Source: Alishewanella jeotgali KCTC 22429 (GTDB taxonomy: Bacteria; Pseudomonadota; Gammaproteobacteria; Enterobacterales; Alteromonadaceae). Taken from it: 64,000 nucleotides of DNA. Shown here piece after piece: positions 51,970 to 62,668 of the stretch. Both the position numbers and the translations under genes were made by a program. The stretch covers positions 310,001-374,000 of the forward strand of contig NZ_AHTH01000005.1 in assembly GCF_000245735.1 (NCBI RefSeq), in the 5' to 3' direction. Positions within the stretch are counted from its first letter, which is position 1; each line of letters begins with the position of its first letter. The notes under the pieces are model-generated. The model ran no database searches. It saw nothing but the letters and a program-made list of their open reading frames with translations, and was not told the origin of the DNA.

Positions 51970-51998
51970 ATCATTACAGGTAAAACGCCGGATGTCAA
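51970..51998 (-). promoter_or_regulatory. Sigma-70 promoter of the TonB2-type operon
   Basis: On the minus strand TTGACA (51998-51993) is followed after 17 bp by AATGAT (51975-51970), a perfect -35 with a fair -10. The leader to ATG 51870 is about 90 bases and contains a small hairpin CCCTC-TAAAAC-GAGGG. No clear Fur box was recognised. Confidence 0.65.
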
Positions 51999-52066
51999 CA
52001 GACAGCCAGCGCTGATAAGGCTTTCACCACCTGCCCTGTACGGAGGGTTTAGCACCAATTTTAAGC

Positions 52067-52100
52067 CGCGTTAAACAGAGCACTCACCTTGTTTAACGCG
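52067..52100 (-). terminator. Intrinsic terminator after fba
   Basis: A perfect 11 bp inverted repeat, CGCGTTAAACA (52067-52077) and TGTTTAACGCG (52090-52100), loop 12 bases, 16 bp past the fba stop. On the minus strand it is followed by GCTTAAAATT, a moderate run. Confidence 0.75.
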
Positions 52101-52115
52101 CATTAAAAATTCTGG

Positions 52116-53180
52116 TTATTTAATGTTCGGCGTTAATTTACCCGCCACATATAAATCAACCATCTTATCCAATGACAACGGCTTGATTTTACTGCCTTGC
52201 CCGGCGCAGCCAAAGGCTTCATAGCGGGCAATACAGATATCCGCCATTGCTTTTACGGATTCCTGTAAATATTTACGCGGATCAAATTCGGCCGGGTGCT
52301 TCGCCAGATAGCGACGGATCGCACCGGTCGACGCCAGACGCAGGTCGGTATCAATATTGACCTTACGCACTCCGTATTTGATCCCTTGCTGGATTTGCTC
52401 TACCGGCACACCATAGGTTTCCGGGATAGCACCGCCATATTCGTTGATAATTTCCAGCCAGTCTTGCGGCACCGAAGAGGAGCCGTGCATCACCAGATGG
52501 GTATCCGGGATCCGCTCATGAATGGCTTTAATACGGTCAATCGCCAGAATATCATCTGTTGGTGGCCGGCTAAACTTGTAAGCACCATGAGAAGTGCCAC
52601 AAGCAATAGCCAGGGCATCAACCTGGGTTTCACGCACAAACTGCGCGGCTTCTTCCGGATCAGTCAGCATCTGATCATGGCTGAGCTTACAATCTGCACC
52701 TATGCCATCTTCTTCACCTGCCTCACCGGTTTCCAATGAGCCTAAACAACCTAACTCACCTTCTACTGAGACACCACAAGCATGCGCTATTTCGACAACC
52801 CGGCGGGTTACTTCGACGTTATAAGCATAGTCCATTGGCGTTTTACCGTCTTCGCCAAGAGAGCCATCCATCATCACTGACGAGAAGCCCAATTGAATGG
52901 AGCGCTGACACACGGCTAATGAGGTACCGTGATCCTGGTGCATCACCACCGGAATATGCGGAAACTCTTCCACTGCCGCCAGGATTAAATGACGCAGGAA
53001 AGGCGCACCGGCGTATTTGCGGGCACCGGCTGATGCCTGCACTATTACTGGGCTATCCGTTTTATCGGCAGCCAGCATAATGGCACGCATCTGTTCAAGG
53101 TTATTTACGTTAAACGCCGGCACGCCGTAGCCGAATTCGGCGGCGTGATCGAGCATTTGCCGTAAGGAAATCAGAGCCAT
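52116..53180 (-). CDS. fba: Class II fructose-bisphosphate aldolase
   Basis: A 354-residue zinc-dependent aldolase, cleaving fructose-1,6-bisphosphate in glycolysis and acting in reverse in gluconeogenesis. Motifs: [12 protein letters not shown], the metal site [36 protein letters not shown] and [15 protein letters not shown]. The sequence resembles the class IIB (CbbA-like) subgroup more than E. coli FbaA. It is the last gene of the epd-pgk-fba cluster, 62 bp after pgk. Confidence 0.96.
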   Translation of the reverse strand: MALISLRQMLDHAAEFGYGVPAFNVNNLEQMRAIMLAADKTDSPVIVQASAGARKYAGAPFLRHLILAAVEEFPHIPVVMHQDHGTSLAVCQRSIQLGFSSVMMDGSLGEDGKTPMDYAYNVEVTRRVVEIAHACGVSVEGELGCLGSLETGEAGEEDGIGADCKLSHDQMLTDPEEAAQFVRETQVDALAIACGTSHGAYKFSRPPTDDILAIDRIKAIHERIPDTHLVMHGSSSVPQDWLEIINEYGGAIPETYGVPVEQIQQGIKYGVRKVNIDTDLRLASTGAIRRYLAKHPAEFDPRKYLQESVKAMADICIARYEAFGCAGQGSKIKPLSLDKMVDLYVAGKLTPNIK

Positions 53181-53242
53181 TGCTTCCTCTCTTTTATACT
53201 AAGGTACAGTTTTAGGTAAAAAGTTTTCTTTTTTGTTATTGT

Positions 53243-54421
53243 TTAATTCTGAGCGCGTTCTTCTAAAATTGCTACTGCTGGCAGCGTTTTTCCTTCCAGA
53301 AATTCCAGAAATGCTCCACCACCGGTCGAAATGTAGGAAATTTGAGCCGCAACATCGTATTTATCAATTGCCGCCAGGGTGTCACCGCCACCGGCAATTG
53401 AAAACGCCTCGCTTTGTGCGATAGCTTCAGCCAGCGCCTGGGTGCCGGCACCAAACTGCTCAAATTCAAACACTCCGACCGGGCCATTCCAGACAATGGT
53501 ACCGGCATTTTTCAAAATAGCCGTTAATTCGGCGATGGTGGCCGGGCCAACATCAAAAATCATATCGTCAGCGGCTACCGCAGCGACGTTTTTCAGCTCC
53601 GCCTTTGCCTCGGCACTAAAGGCTTTACCTGTTACCACATCGGTTGGTACCGGGATATTACCACCACGGGCTTTCGCCTGTGCCATTAAGCGCTGCGCTT
53701 CCGGGATCAGATCATTTTCACACAGTGACTTACCGACATTGTGACCTTGAGCTGCAATAAAGGTATTGGCAATACCGCCACCAACAATCAGCTGATCAAC
53801 AATACCAGACAGTGACTCCAGTACGGTCAGCTTGGTGGAGACTTTAGACCCCCCGACGATAGCGACCAGTGGCCGTTTTGGATTTTTCAGTGCAGCGGAT
53901 AACGCATCCAGTTCTGCGGTCAGTAACGGACCGGCGCAGGCGACCTTAGCATACTTGGCGACACCATGAGTCGATGCCTGAGCGCGGTGCGCTGTACCAA
54001 AGGCATCCATCACAAACACATCGCAAAGCGCAGCCAGTTTTTGCGCCAGCTCATCGTTGTTTTTGCCTTCGCCTTTATTAAAGCGCACGTTTTCAAACAC
54101 CACGACTTCGCCCTGCGCAACCTCAACACCCTTTAGGTAGTCTGCAACCAGCCGCACCGGTGCCGTTAACGCTTTAGCCAAATAGTCTGCTACCGGCTGC
54201 ATTGAGGATTCGGCGTCAAACACGCCCTCTTCCGGCCGGCCCAGATGCGACATCACCATCACTTTCGCGCCCTTGGCCAGCGCCAGTTCAATGGTGGGAA
54301 TTGCGGCTTTTAAGCGTGCATCTGAGGTTACCACGCCGTCTTTAACCGGTACGTTTAAATCTTCGCGGATCAATACACGTTTGCCGTGCAGATCTAAGTC
54401 GCTCATACGGATCACAGACAT
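53243..54421 (-). CDS. pgk: Phosphoglycerate kinase
   Basis: A 392-residue enzyme converting 1,3-bisphosphoglycerate and ADP to 3-phosphoglycerate and ATP. Typical motifs are [55 protein letters not shown] and [13 protein letters not shown], with GGGDTLAA and [13 protein letters not shown] near the end. Normal length. It lies 39 bp after epd and before fba. Confidence 0.98.
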   Translation of the reverse strand: MSVIRMSDLDLHGKRVLIREDLNVPVKDGVVTSDARLKAAIPTIELALAKGAKVMVMSHLGRPEEGVFDAESSMQPVADYLAKALTAPVRLVADYLKGVEVAQGEVVVFENVRFNKGEGKNNDELAQKLAALCDVFVMDAFGTAHRAQASTHGVAKYAKVACAGPLLTAELDALSAALKNPKRPLVAIVGGSKVSTKLTVLESLSGIVDQLIVGGGIANTFIAAQGHNVGKSLCENDLIPEAQRLMAQAKARGGNIPVPTDVVTGKAFSAEAKAELKNVAAVAADDMIFDVGPATIAELTAILKNAGTIVWNGPVGVFEFEQFGAGTQALAEAIAQSEAFSIAGGGDTLAAIDKYDVAAQISYISTGGGAFLEFLEGKTLPAVAILEERAQN

Positions 54422-54460
54422 CTTTCTCTCCCTGGGATTAAACTCGAATTAAAGTTGCAA

Positions 54461-55474
54461 TTAAAAATCCTGGCTCATCACTCTGGCGGTATCCAACATC
54501 CGGTTGGCAAAGCCCCATTCGTTATCGCACCACACCAGGCATTTCACTAATCTTTTGTGGCTGACCCGGGTTTGGCTGCCATCGACAATGCAGGAGTGCG
54601 GATCATGGTTAAAGTCGACCGACACTAATGGCGCTTCAGTGTAATCTAAAATGCCGCTCAGTGCGGTCTGACCGGCTGCGCGCAATACCCGGTTAATTTC
54701 GGCGATGGTCACGTCCTGATGCAGGGTAACGCTAAGGTCCATCGCCGTAACATTAATAGTGGGCACCCGCACCGCTATGGCTTCAAAACGCCCGGCCAGA
54801 TGCGGCATAATCCGCTCGATCCCCAGTGCCAGCTTGGTATCCACCGGAATAATCGAATGGCTGGCAGCACGGGTGCGGCGTAAATCCGGATGGTAGGCAT
54901 CAATCACCTGCTGGTCATTCATTGACGCATGAATGGTCGTAATAGTACCGCTTTCAACACCAAAGTGCTGATCCAGTACCTGGATCACCGGTACAATACA
55001 GTTAGTGGTACAGGAACCGGCCGAAACCACCTGCATCTGCGCGTCTAACAAATGCTGATTAATGCCGTAAATTACTGTGGCATCGATATCGGCGTCCGCC
55101 GGGTGCGAAAATAACACTTTTTTGGCACCGGCCTGCAAATGCCAGTTGGCGTGCTCCCGGCTGTGAAAAACACCGGTACACTCCAGCACAATATCCACCC
55201 CAAGCTCGCGCCAGGGTAACTCCAGCGGATCAGGTTCATTAAAGAGTGCAATCTTGTCGCCGGCGACACTCAAGCCACCCGGGATCGCCGCAACCGGATA
55301 GCGAAAACGGCCATGGGCACTGTCGTAACGTAGCAGATGCGCCACACCTTCGGCTTGCGCCAGCTCATTAATCGCAACCACCTGCAACTGCTGTTGCCAG
55401 CCGTTTTCATAAATGGCGCGCAAAATGTTGCGACCGATACGGCCAAAGCCGTTTATTGCCAGTTTAATTGTCAT
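54461..55474 (-). CDS. epd: D-erythrose-4-phosphate dehydrogenase
   Basis: A 337-residue GAPDH-like enzyme. The nucleotide loop is [14 protein letters not shown], the active-site Cys lies in [14 protein letters not shown], and the [23 protein letters not shown]-type region (ASMNDQQ) is the feature that separates erythrose-4-phosphate dehydrogenase from GAPDH. It feeds pyridoxal phosphate synthesis. Its place in tktA-epd-pgk-fba order is typical of gammaproteobacteria. The C-terminal [16 protein letters not shown] is intact. Confidence 0.95.
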   Translation of the reverse strand: MTIKLAINGFGRIGRNILRAIYENGWQQQLQVVAINELAQAEGVAHLLRYDSAHGRFRYPVAAIPGGLSVAGDKIALFNEPDPLELPWRELGVDIVLECTGVFHSREHANWHLQAGAKKVLFSHPADADIDATVIYGINQHLLDAQMQVVSAGSCTTNCIVPVIQVLDQHFGVESGTITTIHASMNDQQVIDAYHPDLRRTRAASHSIIPVDTKLALGIERIMPHLAGRFEAIAVRVPTINVTAMDLSVTLHQDVTIAEINRVLRAAGQTALSGILDYTEAPLVSVDFNHDPHSCIVDGSQTRVSHKRLVKCLVWCDNEWGFANRMLDTARVMSQDF

Positions 55475-55484
55475 AAGCTCAGCA

Positions 55485-55513
55485 TGAAAAAACGGGCCCG
55501 GTAAGGGCCCGTT
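55485..55513 (-). terminator. Intrinsic terminator between tktA and epd
   Basis: AACGGGCCC (55491-55499) pairs with GGGCCCGTT (55505-55513), loop 5 bases. On the minus strand it is followed by TTTTTT, so tktA transcription should end here and epd may need its own start. Confidence 0.88.
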
Positions 55514-55525
55514 ACAAAACCAGAA

Positions 55526-57523
55526 TTACGCCAGCAAGTTTCTGGCAGTCGCCAGCACGTTAGCGGCGGTAATACCAAAGTGTTCAAATAGCTGCTCAGC
55601 CGGTGCCGACTCACCAAACGTCTGCATACCAATCACGGCGCCATTTAAACCAACGTATTTATACCAGGTATCCATAATACCGGCTTCCACCGCAATCCGC
55701 TTGCTGACACTGGCTGGCAGCACGGCTTCACGGTAACTGGCGTCCTGTTGCTCAAACACATCCGTCGATGGCATAGACACAACTCGCACGGCCTTACCTT
55801 CGGCTTGCAACGTTTTAGCAGCCTGCATCGCCAGCTCTACTTCGGAGCCGGTAGCAATGATAATTAGCTCAGGCGTCGCGGCAGAGTCCAGCAGCACATA
55901 GCCGCCGCGCTTAATCGCGGCCAGTTGTGCTGCGGTACGCGGCTGCTGTACCAGGTTCTGGCGGGTAAAAATCAGCGAACTTGGGCCATCTTGGCGCTCA
56001 ATCGCTTGCTGCCAGGCCACCGCTGATTCTACCTGATCGCAAGGGCGCCAGTTCATCAGATTCGGGGTAACACGTAAGCTGGCCAGCTGCTCGACCGGTT
56101 GATGCGTTGGACCGTCTTCACCCAAACCAATTGAATCGTGGGTATAAACAAAGATCACTCTTTGCTTCATCAACGCAGCCATCCGCACGGCATTACGGGC
56201 ATATTCCATAAACATCAGGAAGGTCGCGCCGTAAGGGACAAAGCCACCATGCAGCGCGATACCATTCATCATGGCAGACATACCAAATTCGCGCACTCCG
56301 TAGTAAACATAGTTACCGGCGGCATCGTCTCTGGTCAGCGGCTTAGAGCCAGACCAAATGGTCAGGTTAGAGCCGGCTAAGTCGGCCGAGCCACCCATAA
56401 ACTCCGGTAATAGCGGGCCAAAGGCATTTAACGCATTTTGTGATGCCTTACGGGTGGCAATGGTTGCCGGGTTGGCTTGTAATTGTTCAATATAAGCCTG
56501 GCTTTGTGCCGCCCAATCGGCAGGTAAAGTACCGGCATGACGACGCTTAAACTCAGCAGCCAGTTCCGGATAAGCTTTTTCGTATTCAGCAAAGCGCCGT
56601 TGCCAACTTTGTTCTGCTGCCGCGCCAGTCGCCTTGGCATCCCAGTCAGCATAGATATCCGCCGGGATTTCAAAGGGGGCGTAAGGCCATTGTAAAAATT
56701 CGCGGGCAGCGGCAATTTCCGCTTCACCCAGTGGTGCACCATGGCAGTCATGGCTGCCACCTTTATTCGGTGCGCCATAACCGATCACGGTTTTGGTGCA
56801 GATCAGTGTCGGTTTGTCGGTCACGGCGCGTGCCTGTTCAATCGCCGCTTTAATCGCTTCCGGATTATGGCCATCAACATTGGCCACCACATGCCAGCCG
56901 TAGGCTTCAAAGCGCGCAGGGGTATTATCGGTAAACCAGCCTTCAACATGGCCATCAATCGAGATACCGTTATCATCCCAGAACGCAATCAGCTTTCCTA
57001 AACCAAGAGTACCGGCCAAGGAGCAGGCTTCGTGCGAAATCCCTTCCATTAAACAGCCATCGCCCAGGAACACATAAGTATAGTGGTCAACAATGTCAAA
57101 ACCGGGGCGGTTAAACTGCGCCGCCAGCGCTTTTTCGGCCAGCGCCATCCCCACGGCATTGGTAATACCCTGCCCCAGCGGTCCGGTGGTGGTTTCTACG
57201 CCCGGCGCATAACCGAACTCCGGATGACCCGGGGTTTTAGAATGCAGCTGGCGGAACTGCTTTAGATCATCCAGTGACAATTGATAGCCGCTCAGATGTA
57301 ACAGCGAATAGATCAGCATCGAGCCGTGACCATTCGACAGTACAAAGCGGTCGCGGTCGGCCCAGCCTGGGTTTTGCGGGTTATGTTTCAGATAGTCACG
57401 CCATAACACTTCGGCAATATCGGCCATCCCCATTGGGGCGCCCGGGTGGCCTGATTTAGCTTTTTGCACCGCGTCCATACTTAAGGCACGGATGGCATTG
57501 GCGAGTTGTTTACGAGATGGCAT
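55526..57523 (-). CDS. tktA: Transketolase
   Basis: A 665-residue thiamine-diphosphate enzyme of the pentose phosphate pathway. Motifs are [19 protein letters not shown], the ThDP-binding [13 protein letters not shown] and [11 protein letters not shown], and the pyrimidine-domain [22 protein letters not shown] use the ATG at 57523, which has AGGAG upstream, not a longer frame at 57538. It lies 51 bp from epd with a terminator between. Length is normal. Confidence 0.98.
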   Translation of the reverse strand: MPSRKQLANAIRALSMDAVQKAKSGHPGAPMGMADIAEVLWRDYLKHNPQNPGWADRDRFVLSNGHGSMLIYSLLHLSGYQLSLDDLKQFRQLHSKTPGHPEFGYAPGVETTTGPLGQGITNAVGMALAEKALAAQFNRPGFDIVDHYTYVFLGDGCLMEGISHEACSLAGTLGLGKLIAFWDDNGISIDGHVEGWFTDNTPARFEAYGWHVVANVDGHNPEAIKAAIEQARAVTDKPTLICTKTVIGYGAPNKGGSHDCHGAPLGEAEIAAAREFLQWPYAPFEIPADIYADWDAKATGAAAEQSWQRRFAEYEKAYPELAAEFKRRHAGTLPADWAAQSQAYIEQLQANPATIATRKASQNALNAFGPLLPEFMGGSADLAGSNLTIWSGSKPLTRDDAAGNYVYYGVREFGMSAMMNGIALHGGFVPYGATFLMFMEYARNAVRMAALMKQRVIFVYTHDSIGLGEDGPTHQPVEQLASLRVTPNLMNWRPCDQVESAVAWQQAIERQDGPSSLIFTRQNLVQQPRTAAQLAAIKRGGYVLLDSAATPELIIIATGSEVELAMQAAKTLQAEGKAVRVVSMPSTDVFEQQDASYREAVLPASVSKRIAVEAGIMDTWYKYVGLNGAVIGMQTFGESAPAEQLFEHFGITAANVLATARNLLA

Positions 57524-57619
57524 GCAGACTCCTGACAAATTGCGCTGATTATTCAGACTTGAGGTTTGCAGTGTAACCCGACACAGGCTGTTACTAAAAC
57601 GATTACTGTGGGGGTTTAG

Positions 57620-57742
57620 ATGGCTGTATTTTCACCCAGCCGCCGTCAGATGGCAAATGATTATCTGCGACCTTTTTTGCAGCGCGGTGATCTGGTAGCT
57701 CGCGTTTACGTAATTTCCGGCATGAAAGACGTCTGGGCGTAA
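57620..57742 (+). CDS. Possible 40-residue ORF upstream of metK
   Basis: ATG at 57620 preceded by GGGGG encodes [20 protein letters not shown] and 20 more residues ending KDVWA. No family is recognised. It includes the MetJ-type box at 57727. It might be chance, a decayed gene, or a leader peptide. Confidence 0.25.
   Translation: MAVFSPSRRQMANDYLRPFLQRGDLVARVYVISGMKDVWA
57727..57734. promoter_or_regulatory. Candidate MetJ operator (met box) upstream of metK
   Basis: AGACGTCT is the exact 8-base MetJ consensus, 169 bp before the metK start. MetJ normally binds two or more adjacent boxes; the next 8-mers (GGGCGTAA, ATTTTTCT) match at only 4 of 8. Repression of metK by MetJ with S-adenosylmethionine is known in gammaproteobacteria. 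The site lies inside the possible small ORF. Confidence 0.5.
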
Positions 57743-57850
57743 ATTTTTCTGGTAATCGCCGGGGGCTTTCACTAAAATAAGCGGCTATTTTTTTGGCGCC
57801 TGCCGGCTAAACTGAACTGGCAACAGCTGCGCCTGCTTAATCTCAGCGCT

Positions 57851-57863
57851 GTGACAGTGTCAC
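57851..57863. promoter_or_regulatory. Palindrome in metK leader region
   Basis: GTGACA-G-TGTCAC is a perfect 6 bp-arm palindrome 39 bp before metK. Function unknown; it could bind a dimeric regulator. The rest of 57524-57902 shows no convincing gene beyond the small ORF. Confidence 0.3.
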
Positions 57864-57902
57864 GGCGCTTTATGTATTAACTAACGTGGTGGAAACTAAC
57901 AG

Positions 57903-59051
57903 ATGGCACAACATATTTTCACGTCTGAGTCTGTATCTGAAGGGCATCCGGATAAAATCGCTGATCAGATTTCCGATGCGGTACTGGATGCGATCCTGGA
58001 ACAAGACAGCAAGGCGCGTGTTGCCTGTGAGACCTTCGTTAAAACAGGTATGGTGTTAGTCGGTGGCGAAATCACGACTTCTGCCTGGGTTGATATCGAA
58101 GAGCTGGTACGCAAAACCGTACGTGAAATTGGCTACACCCATTCTGATATGGGTTTTGACGCCGACTCCTGCGCTGTATTAAATGCGATTGGTAAACAAT
58201 CACCCGATATCAATCAGGGTGTAGATAAAGCTGATCCGCGTGAGCAAGGCGCGGGTGACCAGGGTTTAATGTTTGGCTACGCCAGTAACGAAACCGACGT
58301 GCTGATGCCGGCCCCTATTACCTATTCACACCGCTTGGTACAGCGTCAGGCCCAGGTGCGTAAAGACGGTACCCTGCCGTGGTTACGCCCGGATGCCAAG
58401 TCGCAGTTAAGCTTTATTTACGAAGACGGTAAGCCAGTCGGTATCGATGCCGTAGTATTATCTACCCAGCACTGTGACACCATCAGCACCGCTGATCTGC
58501 GTGAGGCGGTAATGGAAGAAATCATTAAGCCAGTATTACCGGCGGAGTGGTTAAACAGCAAAACCAAGTTCTTTATCAACCCAACCGGTCGTTTTGTGAT
58601 CGGTGGCCCTATGGGTGACTGTGGTTTAACCGGCCGCAAGATTATCGTAGATAGCTACGGTGGTATGGCGCGCCATGGTGGTGGTGCTTTCTCTGGTAAA
58701 GATCCATCAAAGGTTGACCGCTCAGCGGCTTATGCTGCTCGCTATGTCGCGAAAAACCTGGTTGCGGCTGGCCTGGCAGAGCGTCTGGAGCTGCAGGTAT
58801 CCTATGCTATTGGTGTTGCCGAACCCACTTCAATCAGCCTGGAAACCTTCGGTACCAGCAAACTGAGTGAAGACGAGCTGATCAAACTGGTACGTGAGCA
58901 TTTCGATCTGCGTCCTTATGGCCTGATCCAAATGTTGGATCTGGAACGACCAATTTATCAGCCTACGGCGGCTTACGGTCACTTCGGCCGTAACGAGTTC
59001 CCGTGGGAGAAAACCGATAAAGCTGAGCTGTTACGTCAGTACGCAAAGTAA
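57903..59051 (+). CDS. metK: S-adenosylmethionine synthetase
   Basis: A 382-residue enzyme making S-adenosylmethionine from methionine and ATP. Motifs are [71 protein letters not shown] and the C-terminal [16 protein letters not shown]. Length is typical. Start follows a weak purine-rich site (gtggaaac). Perfect terminator downstream. A MetJ-like box lies upstream. Confidence 0.98.
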   Translation: MAQHIFTSESVSEGHPDKIADQISDAVLDAILEQDSKARVACETFVKTGMVLVGGEITTSAWVDIEELVRKTVREIGYTHSDMGFDADSCAVLNAIGKQSPDINQGVDKADPREQGAGDQGLMFGYASNETDVLMPAPITYSHRLVQRQAQVRKDGTLPWLRPDAKSQLSFIYEDGKPVGIDAVVLSTQHCDTISTADLREAVMEEIIKPVLPAEWLNSKTKFFINPTGRFVIGGPMGDCGLTGRKIIVDSYGGMARHGGGAFSGKDPSKVDRSAAYAARYVAKNLVAAGLAERLELQVSYAIGVAEPTSISLETFGTSKLSEDELIKLVREHFDLRPYGLIQMLDLERPIYQPTAAYGHFGRNEFPWEKTDKAELLRQYAK

Positions 59052-59073
59052 GCGACTTAATGCTTAACGGCTG

Positions 59074-59100
59074 AAAAAGGAGAGGAGACTCTCCTTTTTT
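59074..59100 (+). terminator. Intrinsic terminator after metK
   Basis: AAAAAGGAGAG, loop GAGA, CTCTCCTTTTTT: perfect 11 bp stem with T-run, 22 bp past the metK stop. Confidence 0.95.
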
Positions 59101-59235
59101 CTTTTTAATTTGGCGCTTCAGCCGATTTGCCGCTTACCCGCAGCGCGCTTTTGTGTATTATTAGGGCGTTTTAGCCTCCAGGGTCTGATTGCTGCTGGCA
59201 ATCACACAATAAAAAAGCAAGAAAAAGGAACTGCT

Positions 59236-60816
59236 ATGTCAGAACAAACCGCCGCCGTGAATAACGGCTGGATGAACCGTGCGCTCAATACCATTGAGGT
59301 GATCGGGAATAAATTACCCGATCCGGCCGTGCTCTTTGCACTGTTAATGGTGATCGTCTGGGGCCTGTCCTGGTTATTTTCCGGAATGACCTTTACCGAA
59401 ATCGACCCTCGCAGCGGACAGCAGGTGCAAATTGTTAACTTGCTATCCGGGGCTGCTCTTACTCAGTTTGCCTCCAATATCGTGACAACCTTTGTTAACT
59501 TCCCGCCATTAGGTGTGGTATTGGTCGCGATGTTAGGTTTAGGTGTCGCGGAATATACCGGCTTTATTAATGCCGGTTTACGCTCTATTCTGGCCGTAAC
59601 ACCCAAGATGTTACTAACCCCGGTGCTGATTGCCGTGGGTGTACTAAGCCATGTGGCGGTAGACGCCGGCTATGTGCTGGTTATTCCGCTGGGTGCGGTA
59701 ATTTTCTATGCTGCGGGCCGTCATCCACTGGCAGGTATCGCAGCGGCCTTTGCCGGTGTCTCCGGTGGTTTCTCTGCCACTTTCTTTGTGCCCTCCAGCC
59801 TGGACCCGTTACTGGCCGGTATGACTCAGGTTTCAGCTCAGTTGCTGGATCCAACTGTTACCATCAATCCGCTAAATAACTATATCTTTACCACCGCATC
59901 TACCTTCCTGATCGTATTAGTCGGCTGGTTTTTAACGGATAAAGTGATTGAACCGCGCCTGCAAGCCACTAAGGTTGATGGCGATACGTCACAGATGGTG
60001 AAAATGGATGCACTGAGTGCACAAGAGCGGAAAGGCTTACGCGCTGCCGTGATTTCGATGTTTGTCGTGGCCGCCCTGCTGGCACTGAGTATTGTTGTAC
60101 CTGCCGCAACGCCTTGGGCAGCACCCGCTGAGCAAGTTGCCGAGGGGATGAACCCGCTGCTGGTTGCCGCCTCGCCACTGATGAAGTCGATTGTAACGCT
60201 GATTTTTGTATTCTTCCTGGTACCGGGTATCGTCTATGGTTATGTTGCCGGTACAGTGCAAACCCACCGCGATGTGATTAAAGGCATGAGCAATGCTATG
60301 AGTGGTATGGGCTACTATATCGTGATGGCGTTCTTCTGTGCGCTGTTCCTGTATGCCTTTAACCAGTCGAATCTGGGGGTATTACTGGCGTTAAAAGGCG
60401 CCAATGCGTTAAAAGCCATGGGACTACCACTGGCAATGACGCTGGTAGGTATCGTGTTTTTATCCGGTTTAGTTAACCTGGTTGTCGGCTCTGCTTCTGC
60501 CAAATGGGCTCTGATTGGCGCTATCATGGTACCGATGCTGATGGAACTGGGTATTTCACCGGATCTGACCCAGGCAGCTTACCGCGTTGGTGACTCTTCG
60601 ACCAACATTATCACCCCACTGCTGCCGTACTTCCCACTGATCGTCGTGTTCTGTCAAAAGTATGTGAAGAACAGCGGCATTGGTACTCTGGTAGCGTTAA
60701 TGCTGCCCTACTCTATTGCGATGCTGGTACTCTGGACTGCCTTCCTGCTTGGCTTCTGGGCACTGGATATTCCGCTGGGCTTAGGTGCCTCATACGAGTA
60801 TATTCCTAACCGCTAA
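59236..60816 (+). CDS. AbgT family transporter
   Basis: A 526-residue inner-membrane protein with about 11-13 hydrophobic helices. LPDPAVLFALLMVIVWGLSW, VSGGFSATFFVPSSLDPLLAG and SASAKWALIGAIMVPML are typical of AbgT (aminobenzoyl-glutamate transporter) proteins; some members export sulfonamides. ATG 59236 has AAAAAGGAACTG upstream; longer frames from 59110 are rejected. It is a single-gene unit between terminators. Confidence 0.92.
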   Translation: MSEQTAAVNNGWMNRALNTIEVIGNKLPDPAVLFALLMVIVWGLSWLFSGMTFTEIDPRSGQQVQIVNLLSGAALTQFASNIVTTFVNFPPLGVVLVAMLGLGVAEYTGFINAGLRSILAVTPKMLLTPVLIAVGVLSHVAVDAGYVLVIPLGAVIFYAAGRHPLAGIAAAFAGVSGGFSATFFVPSSLDPLLAGMTQVSAQLLDPTVTINPLNNYIFTTASTFLIVLVGWFLTDKVIEPRLQATKVDGDTSQMVKMDALSAQERKGLRAAVISMFVVAALLALSIVVPAATPWAAPAEQVAEGMNPLLVAASPLMKSIVTLIFVFFLVPGIVYGYVAGTVQTHRDVIKGMSNAMSGMGYYIVMAFFCALFLYAFNQSNLGVLLALKGANALKAMGLPLAMTLVGIVFLSGLVNLVVGSASAKWALIGAIMVPMLMELGISPDLTQAAYRVGDSSTNIITPLLPYFPLIVVFCQKYVKNSGIGTLVALMLPYSIAMLVLWTAFLLGFWALDIPLGLGASYEYIPNR

Positions 60817-60834
60817 GCAACACGCGTTTTGACT

Positions 60835-60857
60835 AAGGCCCTGCGGGGCCTTTTTTT
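60835..60857 (+). terminator. Intrinsic terminator after the AbgT gene
   Basis: AAGGCCC, loop TGCG, GGGCCTTTTTTT, 18 bp after the stop. Confidence 0.92.
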
Positions 60858-60933
60858 ATGGATTAGCGCTGGGTTAAGACAAAACACTGTTAATATTAGC
60901 CTCAGGCTTTTTTCAGTTAAACAGAACCACAAG

Positions 60934-61662
60934 ATGCGAACAATACGAATCTACCAACCATTAGCCTTGCCAGCCGGCGCTAAGCTTGCCCTGAGTGACG
61001 ACGCGGCCAACCACGTCGGCCGGGTGCTGCGAATGCAAGCGGGACAGCCATTACAATTGTTTAATGGCGATGGCAAAAACTATGCCGCTACCATCAGCGA
61101 AGTCGGCAAGAAACAGCTATGGGTTACTATCGACAGCAGCAGCGACAATCCGGTCGAATCACCGCTGCGTATCCACTTAGGTCAGGGCATTTCCCGCGGT
61201 GACCGGATGGATTTTGCCATTCAAAAGGCGGTAGAGCTTGGCGTGACCGAAATCACCCCGCTGTTTACCGAGCGCTGCGGTGTAAAACTGGATGCCGAGC
61301 GTTTGGCAAAACGTACCGAGCAGTGGCAAAAAATTGCGATCAGCGCCTGCGAGCAAAGCGGACGCAGTGTGGTGCCCACAGTGCACACGGCGGTGAGTCT
61401 GCAACAATGGCTGACCACCCCAACAAAAGCTTTACGGCTGACCTTGGATCCGCGCGCTGCCGCCACCATTAAGACCCTAACTCCGGCCAGCGATATTCAG
61501 TTGGTAATAGGTCCGGAAGGTGGCTTTACCGATACCGAAGTCAGCCAGACCGCGGCCGCCGGCTTTACCGGTATTACGCTGGGTCCGAGAATTTTGCGCA
61601 CTGAAACGGCAGCGCTGACCGCGATCAGCGCCCTGCAACTGCAATTTGGCGATCTCGCCTGA
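60934..61662 (+). CDS. rsmE: 16S rRNA (uracil(1498)-N(3))-methyltransferase RsmE
   Basis: A 242-residue SPOUT methyltransferase that methylates U1498 of 16S rRNA. Motifs are HVGRVLRMQAGQPLQLFNGDG, the knot core GISRGDRMDFAIQKAVELGV, SACEQSGRSVVP, IGPEGGFTDTEV and LGPRILRTETAALTAISAL. I use ATG 60934; the frame to 60829 would run into the terminator. It is followed 8 bp later by gshB, as in many gammaproteobacteria. Confidence 0.97.
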   Translation: MRTIRIYQPLALPAGAKLALSDDAANHVGRVLRMQAGQPLQLFNGDGKNYAATISEVGKKQLWVTIDSSSDNPVESPLRIHLGQGISRGDRMDFAIQKAVELGVTEITPLFTERCGVKLDAERLAKRTEQWQKIAISACEQSGRSVVPTVHTAVSLQQWLTTPTKALRLTLDPRAAATIKTLTPASDIQLVIGPEGGFTDTEVSQTAAAGFTGITLGPRILRTETAALTAISALQLQFGDLA

Positions 61663-61670
61663 GGATAAGC

Positions 61671-62630
61671 ATGACAGCAATTAAACTTGGCATCGTGATG
61701 GACCCGATTGCGGACATCAATATCAAAAAAGACTCCAGCTTTGCTATGCTGCTGGAAGCGCAGCGCCGCGGCTATGAAATTCACTATATGGAAATGGCGG
61801 ATCTGTATTTACTGCAAGGTCAGGCCCGCGCCCGTACGCGCTTACTCAGTGTCGAACCCAACCCGGCGCGCTGGTATCACTTTGGTAGCGAACAGGATCT
61901 GGCGCTGAGCGAGCTCAACGTGATTCTGATGCGCAAAGATCCGCCCTTTGATACCGAATATATCTACTCCACCTATATGCTGGAGCGCGCCGAAGATGCC
62001 GGCACTCTGATTGTCAATAAGCCGCAAAGTCTGCGCGATGCCAACGAAAAGCTCTATACCAGCTGGTTTAGTCAGTTTACGCCAAAAACCCTGGTTAGCC
62101 GCGATCCTAAGCGCTTAAAAGCCTTCTATCAGCAAGAACAGGATGTGATTTTAAAACCACTGGATGGCATGGGCGGCGCCTCGATCTTCCGCTTAAAACC
62201 TGAAGATCCGAATGTCAGTGTAATTTTAGAAACGCTCACCGCCCATGGCAGTCAGTATGCGATGGCGCAGCGCTATATTCCGGAAATTGTCGATGGCGAT
62301 AAACGAATCTTAGTGGTTGACGGCGAACCTGTGCCATACTGCTTAGCACGGATCCCCGCTTCGGGTGAAACCCGCGGTAATTTAGCCGCCGGCGGCCGTG
62401 GCGAAGCCCGTCAGCTGTCAGACAGCGACTGGGCCATTGCCAAAGCCATAGGCCCAACCTTAAAGGCCAAAGGTTTAATCTTCGTCGGTCTGGACGTGAT
62501 CGGTGACAAACTGACCGAAATTAATGTCACCAGCCCGACCTGTATCCGGGAAATCGAAGCCGCCTTCCCGATCAGTATTACCGGTATGTTATTTGATGCT
62601 ATTGAGCGTCGCCTGGCAGCAGGTTCGTAG
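61671..62630 (+). CDS. gshB: Glutathione synthetase
   Basis: A 319-residue ATP-grasp enzyme joining gamma-glutamylcysteine and glycine. KLGIVMDPIADINIKKDSS, DLYLLQGQARARTRLL, LKPLDGMGGASIFRL and ATP-grasp residues in LAAGGRGEARQLS and EINVTSPTCIREIE are family-typical. Full length. Between rsmE and yqgE in the conserved order. Confidence 0.98.
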   Translation: MTAIKLGIVMDPIADINIKKDSSFAMLLEAQRRGYEIHYMEMADLYLLQGQARARTRLLSVEPNPARWYHFGSEQDLALSELNVILMRKDPPFDTEYIYSTYMLERAEDAGTLIVNKPQSLRDANEKLYTSWFSQFTPKTLVSRDPKRLKAFYQQEQDVILKPLDGMGGASIFRLKPEDPNVSVILETLTAHGSQYAMAQRYIPEIVDGDKRILVVDGEPVPYCLARIPASGETRGNLAAGGRGEARQLSDSDWAIAKAIGPTLKAKGLIFVGLDVIGDKLTEINVTSPTCIREIEAAFPISITGMLFDAIERRLAAGS

Positions 62631-62668
62631 TGAGTTGGTCGCACCACAGGTTGATCAAGGAGAACAGT

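Noticed and set aside
59110-59235. N-terminal extension of the AbgT gene
   Set aside because: It starts right after the metK terminator, lacks transporter-like sequence, and the ATG at 59236 has a good ribosome site.
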